DNA of 43,577 bases from Fidelibacterota bacterium (GTDB lineage: Bacteria > Fidelibacterota > Marinisomatia > SCGC-AAA003-L08 > D37C17). A program made the position numbers and the translations under genes. The stretch is taken from assembly GCA_030747125.1 (NCBI GenBank), contig JASLLI010000002.1, positions 1-43,577 on the forward strand, in the 5' to 3' direction. Shown piece after piece: positions 17,884 to 24,145 of the stretch (its first letter is position 1; every line of letters begins with the position of its first letter). Below the pieces are notes generated by a model. The model saw only the letters and a list, made by a program, of their open reading frames with translations. It was not told where the DNA came from and searched no databases.

Positions 17884-18363
17884 TTACTCCTTTTCTTTAG
17901 TTTCAACTTTTTTTGCAGCCGTTTTTTTAGGAGCAGACTTTTTAGGAGCTGCTTTCTTAGCTGCAGGTTTAGCCTTAGCTGCTGTTTTCTTTGGTGCAGG
18001 CTTTTTATTATCTGCATCCTCCTTTTTCGCCTTTTTTGGAGCAGCTTTTTTAGCAGCGCTTAATTTATTTACTTTAACTATACTGTAATCTTGGCGATGG
18101 GAATTTTTTCGCTGATAACCTTTTCTTCTTTTAAATTTAAACACCACCACCTTTTTATCCTTACCATGGGAAACAATTTCACCGTTAATTTTAGCACCGG
18201 AAACAGTAGGCGAACCAACGGTCACTTTTTTTCCGTCATCGAGAAATAGCACTTTATCAAAGGTTACTTTACTACCCTCTTTTTCGTCAATATGGGGTAC
18301 CTTCAGAGAGCTGCCTTCCTCTATTTTAAATTGTTTTCCTGCAAATTCTATTACTGCGTACAT
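17884..18363 (-). CDS. rplU: 50S ribosomal protein L21 with a lysine/alanine/proline-rich C-terminal tail
   Basis: 159 residues, whereas L21 is normally about 100-105. Residues 1-101 are a standard L21 (MYAVIEFAGKQFKIEEG at the start, FKFKRRKGYQRKNSHRQ at 76-91). Residues 102-159 are a low-complexity tail of Lys, Ala and Pro, with repeated APKK/AAKK words and a short acidic patch (EDADNKK), resembling histone H1 or other basic nucleic-acid-binding tails. The stop is followed after 3 bases by rpmA, so the tail is part of the real reading frame. First ribosomal gene after rng. The tail could add rRNA contacts or bind nucleic acid; that is inference. Confidence 0.95.
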   Translation of the reverse strand: MYAVIEFAGKQFKIEEGSSLKVPHIDEKEGSKVTFDKVLFLDDGKKVTVGSPTVSGAKINGEIVSHGKDKKVVVFKFKRRKGYQRKNSHRQDYSIVKVNKLSAAKKAAPKKAKKEDADNKKPAPKKTAAKAKPAAKKAAPKKSAPKKTAAKKVETKEKE

Positions 18364-18423
18364 TCTTATTTTACCTGATTATTTAGCCGGGAAATTTATC
18401 TTATTATTTCTTATACCGGCAAG

Positions 18424-19968
18424 CTAAACTTCTTCTGTTACATCTTCACGACGCTTTTTAGAATAGACCTTAAATTCATCCGGCGACAAATGCATATCTT
18501 TCTGAATTTCTATGAGCATCCAATTATCCCACATAAAGCCTGAAATCACTTTGGATTTGGTTTCATTTATATAATCCACCATTTCGGGGTGCAATGAAAT
18601 GCGTAATCGGCGGTCGCGCGCTTTTGCTCTAAATCTTTTGAGCCAATTTTCCAGGCGAGTGAGCGTGGTTTCATGTGAACCTATTCTGCCAAGGCCATTA
18701 CAAGTGGGGCATTCTACGGAAACGGTGTGCAAAAGGTTGAGACCAATTCGCTGGCGGGTCATCTCCAGCAGACCAAAATTAGAAAACTCGGTGAGAGATA
18801 CTTTAGCTCTGTCTTTCAGCAAATTGGAACGGAGTTCGTCAAATACTTTCTTTCTGTTAGAAGCTTCCTGCAGATCAATAAAGTCAATGACAATTAGTCC
18901 TCCAATATCCCTAAGACGCAACTGACGGGCAACTTCCCGTGCTGCTTCTAGATTAATTTTTAGTGAATTGGATTCATGATCTTTCTTGCCAATAAAACGA
19001 CCGCTGTTCACATCAATCACCACCATGGCTTCAGTATGTTCAATGACCAGGTGTGCTCCTGACTTCATCCACACTTTCCGCTTCAGTGATTTTTCAATCT
19101 GCTCTTCAATATTATTCCGATGGAATATGGAGCCCTTACCCCGCATTAATTCCAGCTTCTTTACCTGATCGGGGCTCACGTCCTTCATGTATGCAGAAAT
19201 GCGCTTATACAGGAGCTTATCATCCACTACCAGACGTTTGACCTGAGGGGTAAATAAATCTCGGATGACCTGATCTGAAGTGGTAAAATCTCTAAATACC
19301 AGAATGGGAGCAGATTTCTTTTTTACTTTATGATCTAAATCTTTCCACTTTTCCCAGACCCGTTTAAAGTCAGATTCTAACAGAGCAGCGTCTTTCCCTT
19401 GAGCAATGGTGCGTACAATGAGACCAAAGCCTTCCGGTTTAAACTCTTTTACAGTTCTGCGCAAGCGGCGCTTTTCATATTTGTCTGCAATTTTTCTGGA
19501 TATTCCAATATAATTGGCATTGGGTACTAAGACCATTAAACTTCCGGGAATGGAAAATTCTGTAGTGACACGGGGACCTTTACCGCTAAATGGTTCCTTG
19601 ATTACCTGTACCAGAATATCATCCCCGATAGACATATCCTTTTCAGGATTAAAATCTTTCTGCGGGGTTTTGCGGCTCTTCTTGCCGTTATCCTCATCAT
19701 CGTCATCATCAAATGAGAGGTTTTTTAGATTTTCAGGGCTGGCAATTTCTGAGAAGGGCAGGAACGCATTAGATTCATATCCGATATCTATAAAAGCTGC
19801 CTGCATGCCGGGAATGACATTCTGCACTTTGCCTTTATAAATATTGCCCACCATGCGGTCATAGTCCGCTCGTTCAATGTGTAATTCAACCAGATTTCCA
19901 TTATCCGTAAGGGCGATACGGGTGGAGCCGGCAGAAACATTGATAAACATTTCTTTATCTGTTTTCAT
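18424..19968 (-). CDS. rng: Ribonuclease G/E family endoribonuclease
   Basis: 514 residues, close to RNase G length and lacking the long RNase E C-terminal scaffold. RNase G/E cleaves single-stranded RNA in rRNA maturation and mRNA decay. The S1 domain (about 36-130) contains GNIYKGKVQNVIPGMQAAF and is interrupted by an acidic insert (SFDDDDDEDNGKK, about 85-97). The catalytic DNase I-like subdomain carries the metal-binding Asp residues in VVIDVNSGRF and IVIDFID. The Zn-link-like Cys pair is CPTCNGLG. SD-like AGGAAGAG lies before the ATG. rng-rplU-rpmA is a conserved gene order. A 5' leader of about 115 bases may be used for regulation. Confidence 0.95.
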   Translation of the reverse strand: MKTDKEMFINVSAGSTRIALTDNGNLVELHIERADYDRMVGNIYKGKVQNVIPGMQAAFIDIGYESNAFLPFSEIASPENLKNLSFDDDDDEDNGKKSRKTPQKDFNPEKDMSIGDDILVQVIKEPFSGKGPRVTTEFSIPGSLMVLVPNANYIGISRKIADKYEKRRLRRTVKEFKPEGFGLIVRTIAQGKDAALLESDFKRVWEKWKDLDHKVKKKSAPILVFRDFTTSDQVIRDLFTPQVKRLVVDDKLLYKRISAYMKDVSPDQVKKLELMRGKGSIFHRNNIEEQIEKSLKRKVWMKSGAHLVIEHTEAMVVIDVNSGRFIGKKDHESNSLKINLEAAREVARQLRLRDIGGLIVIDFIDLQEASNRKKVFDELRSNLLKDRAKVSLTEFSNFGLLEMTRQRIGLNLLHTVSVECPTCNGLGRIGSHETTLTRLENWLKRFRAKARDRRLRISLHPEMVDYINETKSKVISGFMWDNWMLIEIQKDMHLSPDEFKVYSKKRREDVTEEV

Positions 19969-20360
19969 CGTCTCTTCCTGTTAGAGGTGTTCGCAGGTAA
20001 ACAGATGGATTGCACCTAAGGTGCCGGGTTTAGTAATGAGAATCAGTTTTGCGGAGAGAGGACTTAAATGGTAAAGTTGGTAAATAAAAAATTATATATC
20101 AGGAAAATTACATGGCTTCCTGATGCTATCTTCTTTTAATGAATAAAATTAAGATACAATGTATAAAAGCCGCACATAAACTGATCTGATTATCAAGTAA
20201 ACACCAAATCAATATCTGTTGTATAATTTAAAATTTAAGCCAATTTATCAACGGTAACCAATGGTTAAATGAATCTTCACGAAAGATTAGATTTTGAATT
20301 TAAAAAACAGACCCACCATCAGTATATCCCTTTTCTTATTGGGGAGAGCACCAGGGGAAG
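19969..20360 (-). other. Intergenic region upstream of rng
   Basis: 392 bases between the stop of the MFS gene and the start of rng. It contains a candidate promoter with an inverted repeat (20091-20124) and a small GCACCT-T-AGGTGC palindrome around 20014-20026 in the presumed rng leader. The part nearest the MFS stop (20130-20360) is AT-rich and I see no clear terminator or gene in it. Confidence 0.45.
20091..20124 (-). promoter_or_regulatory. Candidate rng promoter with overlapping inverted repeat
   Basis: Read on the minus strand, the inverted repeat ATCAGGAA-N11-TTCCTGAT (20124 to 20098) is followed two bases later by a perfect TATAAT (20096 to 20091). That places a start site near 20084 and a ~115-base leader before rng. 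No good -35 hexamer is seen; the inverted repeat occupies the spacer and -35 area, as an operator or activator site would. It could instead be a weak terminator of the MFS gene, since TTTTTT follows the TATAAT. Confidence 0.4.
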
Positions 20361-21584
20361 TTAGAATTGATCAGATTTCTTCGCTAAATAGGTTAAAATA
20401 TCCCTGTGAATTCCTATAAATACCGTTCCTGCTGCCCCAACGCCAATAATGAGATACAACACATTGGCGGTGATATATTCTAAGGTTAACCCTGTAAGTC
20501 CAACTGACAGGGCAGTAGTTCCCATAACAGCCATATATACCATGGAAAATATCCTTCCCCTGAAATGGTCCGGAACTGATCTCTGTATAATAGTGGTTCT
20601 GGAAACGGTTATTAATGGAATGCCAATTCCATGTATGAATAGTACCAGAATGCCGGCAAGGCTGTTTTCCACCAAATAAAGAAAGGAATAGGTGATTCCG
20701 TCCAATACAATTCCAAAGAGAAGAATTTTCACGGGATTCCATTTTTTTATAGCTTTCCAGAAAATGAAAGACCCTGCAATCATTCCTCCGGCCATGGCAG
20801 CTTCCAGTTGGGCCAAAACGGTAAAATCAGCTCTTAGTACTTCTTTAACAAAGACGGGTAATCCGATAATAGCGGGACCCATAATAAAAATGTTGTTCAC
20901 GAAGGTGAGGAGCAGAAGCCTTCTTAATCCCCGCTGTTCATGCACAAAGGACAGTCCTTTTTTAATACCTTCCCATTGAGAAACCTGATGATGGGGATGA
21001 GGTTTCTGTGATGGTGCTTTCACCAAACTGATCATCAACACTGAAAAGAGAAAGCTAACTGCATCTGCAGTGAAGAGGTGTGTTAGCCCTAATATTGAAA
21101 TTCCAACTCCTGCAAAAAGCGGACCTAACAGATGGGACATCTGCCCAGAAACTGATATAGCAGAATTTGCTGCCGGCAGTTCTTCCTGGGTGACAATATG
21201 GGGTATGAGACTGTCACGGGCAGGATAAAAGAAAGTGGAAAATGCCGATAAAGAAAAGGTGATTACCCCTATCAACAACGGGGAAACAAATCCGTATATA
21301 AGGGAAATGGGAACAACAATGACCAGAACTGACCTGATAATATCAGACCAAATCATTATCCATTTGCGATTATATAGGTCAACGATTGACCCCGCCAACA
21401 GACCGAAAATAATAGCAGGGAGATAAGCGCTCATGGAAACCAAAGCGGTTTGAGTTTTAGAACCGGTGAGCTCCAGCATGAGCCAGGGGAGAGCGATAGC
21501 ATAGACGGCATCTCCTGCATGTGAAATGAGATGCCCTGCCCAGAGGAGGGCAAAATTTGAATTCCTGATTAAACTGCGTGCCAC
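20361..21584 (-). CDS. MFS transporter (EntS/MFS_3-like exporter)
   Basis: 407 residues with about 12 hydrophobic helices. The start FALLWAGHLISHAGDAVYAIALPW is typical of the MFS_3/EntS-like group. The loop 2-3 motif reads GSIVDLYNRKW, matching the MFS GxxxDR..R signature. Members export siderophores, drugs or other small molecules by proton antiport. The start is GTG at 21584, placed right before the conserved N-terminus; no Shine-Dalgarno is visible. Divergently transcribed from the ferredoxin gene, 120 bases away. The substrate is unknown. Confidence 0.85.
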   Translation of the reverse strand: MARSLIRNSNFALLWAGHLISHAGDAVYAIALPWLMLELTGSKTQTALVSMSAYLPAIIFGLLAGSIVDLYNRKWIMIWSDIIRSVLVIVVPISLIYGFVSPLLIGVITFSLSAFSTFFYPARDSLIPHIVTQEELPAANSAISVSGQMSHLLGPLFAGVGISILGLTHLFTADAVSFLFSVLMISLVKAPSQKPHPHHQVSQWEGIKKGLSFVHEQRGLRRLLLLTFVNNIFIMGPAIIGLPVFVKEVLRADFTVLAQLEAAMAGGMIAGSFIFWKAIKKWNPVKILLFGIVLDGITYSFLYLVENSLAGILVLFIHGIGIPLITVSRTTIIQRSVPDHFRGRIFSMVYMAVMGTTALSVGLTGLTLEYITANVLYLIIGVGAAGTVFIGIHRDILTYLAKKSDQF

Positions 21585-21704
21585 GAGGGAGAAAAGTTAA
21601 AGAAATTCTAACATTATTATTTGCCGGGATTTTTTATAACTCTGTAAATTTCCTGCCTGTTTTAAGATAAAAGAATTACTAATTAAAATAAGGGAGAATT
21701 ATTC

Positions 21705-22007
21705 ATGGCATATATTATTGCCGATCCATGTGTAGGAACTTGCGACACGGCCTGCGTTGAGGTGTGTCCTGTGGATTGTATCCACGGTCCTGAAGATAAG
21801 GAAGGTGCCGGTGCTGAAGCTAAAGAGCCGGGCTTTGACCCTACAGATAAAATGCTCTACATTGATCCTGAAGAATGTATTGACTGTGGGGCCTGTGAAC
21901 CTGAATGTCCGGTTGAAGCTATTTTTGAAGAAGATGCAGTTCCTGAAGAATGGAAGCATTTTATCAAAATAAATTATGACTGGTTCGGTAGAGATTACGA
22001 CGGTTAA
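21705..22007 (+). CDS. fdxA: Ferredoxin, 7Fe ([3Fe-4S][4Fe-4S]) FdxA type
   Basis: 100 residues, a small cytoplasmic electron carrier. Cys9, Cys17 and Cys21 are spaced as in Azotobacter ferredoxin I ([17 protein letters not shown]), giving the ligands for a [3Fe-4S] cluster plus one for the [4Fe-4S] cluster. [12 protein letters not shown] supplies the rest. The C-terminal helix ([13 protein letters not shown]) resembles the FdxA extension. A charged loop of about 15 extra residues separates the cluster motifs ([19 protein letters not shown]). Good ribosome-binding site AAGGGAG about ten bases before the ATG. Followed by a hairpin and then the Mrp/ApbC iron-sulfur carrier gene, which fits a shared iron-sulfur theme. 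Confidence 0.9.
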   Translation: MAYIIADPCVGTCDTACVEVCPVDCIHGPEDKEGAGAEAKEPGFDPTDKMLYIDPEECIDCGACEPECPVEAIFEEDAVPEEWKHFIKINYDWFGRDYDG

Positions 22008-22030
22008 CCTATAATTAAACTTAATCAATG

Positions 22031-22063
22031 CAAACGGCTGTTTGACTTTCAGACAGCCGTTTG
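22031..22063 (+). terminator. Hairpin between fdxA and mrp, possible terminator or attenuator
   Basis: CAAACGGCTGT (22031-22041) pairs perfectly with ACAGCCGTTTG (22053-22063) around an 11-base loop. No long T-run follows (TACTTATTAC), so termination may be partial. The hairpin rules out the TTG at 22042 as the start of the next gene, because that codon lies in the loop. Confidence 0.6.
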
Positions 22064-22077
22064 TACTTATTACACCT

Positions 22078-23127
22078 ATGCAAAAATCAAAACAACTTAC
22101 CACAGAAGATATCCAGAATATTTTAAAAGGAATAAACTATCCGGGGTTCAGCAGGGACATTGTCTCTTTTGGCATGGTGAAATCTATTTCCCTGACTGAA
22201 ACGGGAGCAGACCTTACCCTTCATATCAATACGGAAAACGCTGAAACTCTGAATCAGTTAGAATCAACCATTCGGGAAAAATTATCTTCTGCGGGAATCG
22301 CTTCGATTAATTTAAATATCACTAAACCTGCAGCACAGCCAGCGCAGCAGCAGGCAGTGCAACCTAAACCAATTCCTCAGGTGAAACATGTTATCGCCAT
22401 CGCCAGTGGTAAGGGCGGCGTAGGTAAATCTACGGTTTCCATCAACATTGCTGCAGCCCTGAGTAAAAAGTACAAAACAGGCATTCTTGATCTGGATATT
22501 TATGGTCCCAGTCTGCCCATGTTGGTGGGAGATACCCGCCAGCCTGATATGACATCAGATAAAAAATTAGTTCCTCTTGAAAAATTCAATATGCAGCTCA
22601 TGTCATTTGGATTTATCAATAATGAGAATGCTCCTGCTGTCTGGCGTGGTCCTATGGTGAGTCGTATGACACAGCAGTTTTTTGAGGATGTTGAGTGGGG
22701 TGAGCTGGACTATCTCATATTAGACCTTCCTCCGGGAACAGGTGATATTCAGCTTACTCTCGTTCAGAAATTAGCCCTTACCGGAGCAGTCATGGTCACC
22801 ACTCCCCAGGAATTGGCACTACTGGATGTAAAGAAAGGGGCTGATATGTTTGCCAAGGTAAATACGCCGGTTTTAGGAGTTATCGAAAATATGACCCATT
22901 ATCTCTGTCCCCATTGTCATGAGACAAGCCGAATATTCCCCGGCAGCGGGGGTGCTGAAGAAAGCAAACGGCTGGAAGTGCCATTGTTGGGGCATGTGTA
23001 TCTTAGCCCTGAACTGGCGCAGTCTGCAGATAGTGGAACTCCTTATGTGCTGAAATATGAAGAATCTCCCATAACTGCCGAATTTCATAAAATTGCAGAA
23101 GAGTTGGTGAATTTAGCCGAGGCTTAA
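22078..23127 (+). CDS. apbC: Mrp/ApbC/NBP35-family iron-sulfur cluster carrier ATPase
   Basis: 349 residues. This P-loop ATPase binds and transfers [4Fe-4S] clusters to apoproteins in the cytoplasm. Residues ~8-85 form an N-terminal MIP18/DUF59-like domain. An Ala/Gln/Pro linker (about 93-107) follows, then the deviant Walker A GKGGVGKST (111-119), the DLPPGTGD motif (217-224) and the cluster-binding CPHC (Cys277, Cys280). I take ATG 22078 as the start; the longer frame from TTG 22042 begins inside a hairpin loop. Genes of this family are often called mrp or apbC. Confidence 0.93.
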   Translation: MQKSKQLTTEDIQNILKGINYPGFSRDIVSFGMVKSISLTETGADLTLHINTENAETLNQLESTIREKLSSAGIASINLNITKPAAQPAQQQAVQPKPIPQVKHVIAIASGKGGVGKSTVSINIAAALSKKYKTGILDLDIYGPSLPMLVGDTRQPDMTSDKKLVPLEKFNMQLMSFGFINNENAPAVWRGPMVSRMTQQFFEDVEWGELDYLILDLPPGTGDIQLTLVQKLALTGAVMVTTPQELALLDVKKGADMFAKVNTPVLGVIENMTHYLCPHCHETSRIFPGSGGAEESKRLEVPLLGHVYLSPELAQSADSGTPYVLKYEESPITAEFHKIAEELVNLAEA

Positions 23128-23188
23128 CTCTTTATTATTTTTTTTTTAGTAAGTCCAGTTTAGCCTTCGGATAAATATATCAATAGTT

Positions 23189-23258
23189 AACAACTTGGAA
23201 AAGTTGTTGCAATGAAAAGTTCAACATGCTTTCCAGCTTGTTGGCGGATTGACTTTTC
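23189..23258. repeat. Pair of adjacent inverted repeats (hairpins)
   Basis: First hairpin: AACAACTT (23189-23196), loop GGAA, AAGTTGTT (23201-23208), a perfect 8-bp stem with a GNRA-type tetraloop. Second: GAAAAGTTCAACATGC (23214-23229) pairs imperfectly with GCTTGTT...TTGACTTTTC (23236-23258), with a one-base bulge, one mismatch and a six-base internal asymmetry. They may act as an RNA element in the leader of the envelope operon or be a dispersed palindromic repeat. Confidence 0.55.
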
Positions 23259-23271
23259 TTCCAATCCCCAG

Positions 23272-23299
23272 TCCACAATCCCATATCCACAATCCCAAA
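23272..23299. repeat. 14-base tandem repeat, TCCACAATCCCA(T/A)A
   Basis: Two near-identical 14-base units lie in tandem, with a weaker unit on each side (CCAATCCCCAG before, TCTAAAATTTT after). It resembles the other decayed simple repeats of the window's spacers, though with a different unit. Confidence 0.55.
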
Positions 23300-23398
23300 T
23301 CTAAAATTTTCTCTCTCTCTTTCCGTTGTTGGTTTTTCTGAATTATCCCGGTAATTTATCCGGCTGTATTCAAGGCTGATTTTACTGGAAATATCTCC

Positions 23399-24139
23399 AT
23401 AGAACTAAATACTCAAAATATACCGGGGCATATTGCCATTATTATGGATGGCAACGGTCGCTGGGCAAATACACGAGGACTCCCCCGCATTGCCGGTCAC
23501 AGGGAAGGAGTTCGTGCTGTCCGCCGGGTAACCGAACTCTGCGGCGAGTTGGATGTTAATATCCTTACCTTATACACCTTTTCCTCTGAAAACTGGAAGC
23601 GTCCAGCCACAGAAGTGTCTGCTCTTATGAAACTCCTGGTAAATTCTCTTCGAAAAGAAGTAAAAGATCTCATGAAAAACAATGTGCGTTTCACTGTTAT
23701 CGGCAATATTGAGGAACTGGAACAAAATGTGCGCCGCGAGCTGGAAGATGCCATTGAAAAAACAGCCCGCAATACAGGATTAAATCTAAACCTTGCCCTC
23801 AGTTATGGCAGCCGTCAGGAAATCATCAGAGCTGCCCGGTATTTGGCAGAGATATCTGCCAATGGGGAAATGTCACCTGGCGATATTACAGAAGAATTGT
23901 TTTCAAAACACCTCTACACCAATGCAATTCCAGACCCTGATTTACTTATCCGCACAGGAGGAGAATTCCGTATCAGTAATTTTCTCCTCTGGCAAATCGC
24001 CTATACAGAAATATATGTTACTGACACTTTTTGGCCTGAGTTCGGAAAAACAGAATTAGATGCAGCCATTTTGGAGTATCAATCCCGAGAGCGTCGGTTT
24101 GGAAAAATCAGTGAACAATTGCAGGCAAATAACCGTTAG
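23399..24139 (+). CDS. uppS: Undecaprenyl diphosphate synthase (isoprenyl transferase), non-canonical start
   Basis: Cis-prenyltransferase making undecaprenyl diphosphate, the lipid carrier for cell-wall and LPS sugars, from farnesyl diphosphate and IPP. Hallmarks: NIPGHIAIIMDGNGRW with the catalytic Asp, RIAGHREGVRAVRR, TFSSENWKRP, and LLIRTGGEFRISNFLLWQ. The first ATG (23444) falls inside the catalytic motif and would delete the conserved strand before MDGNGRW. That strand is present in frame upstream, but the frame back to the stop near 23338 has no ATG, GTG or TTG. I place the start tentatively at ATA 23399, with GGAAA a few bases before it; ATC 23393 or ATT codons are also possible. From ATG 23444 the protein would have 231 residues. 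First gene of the envelope operon; bamA follows within 7 bases. Confidence 0.9.
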   Translation: MELNTQNIPGHIAIIMDGNGRWANTRGLPRIAGHREGVRAVRRVTELCGELDVNILTLYTFSSENWKRPATEVSALMKLLVNSLRKEVKDLMKNNVRFTVIGNIEELEQNVRRELEDAIEKTARNTGLNLNLALSYGSRQEIIRAARYLAEISANGEMSPGDITEELFSKHLYTNAIPDPDLLIRTGGEFRISNFLLWQIAYTEIYVTDTFWPEFGKTELDAAILEYQSRERRFGKISEQLQANNR

Positions 24140-24145
24140 GTATTG

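Larger units (their letters stand above)
23128..23398 (+). other. Intergenic region with hairpins and a short tandem repeat
   Basis: About 270-315 bases, depending on the uppS start. A T-rich run (TTTTTTTT, around 23140) follows the mrp stop without a hairpin before it. Two consecutive hairpins (23189-23258) and a 14-base tandem repeat (23272-23299) follow, then a CT-rich stretch CTCTCTCTCTTT. The last ~60 bases are in frame with uppS but hold no ATG, GTG or TTG. Confidence 0.5.

Noticed and set aside
21780-21860. Extra charged loop between the ferredoxin cluster motifs as a novelty
   Set aside because: The cysteine spacing for both clusters is normal, and loop-length variation here is common in ferredoxins of this kind as far as I recall.
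22042-22077. Longer N-terminus for the Mrp/ApbC protein from TTG 22042
   Set aside because: The TTG lies in the loop of a perfect 11-bp hairpin after fdxA, and the added 12 residues do not look like the family; ATG 22078 gives a normal start.
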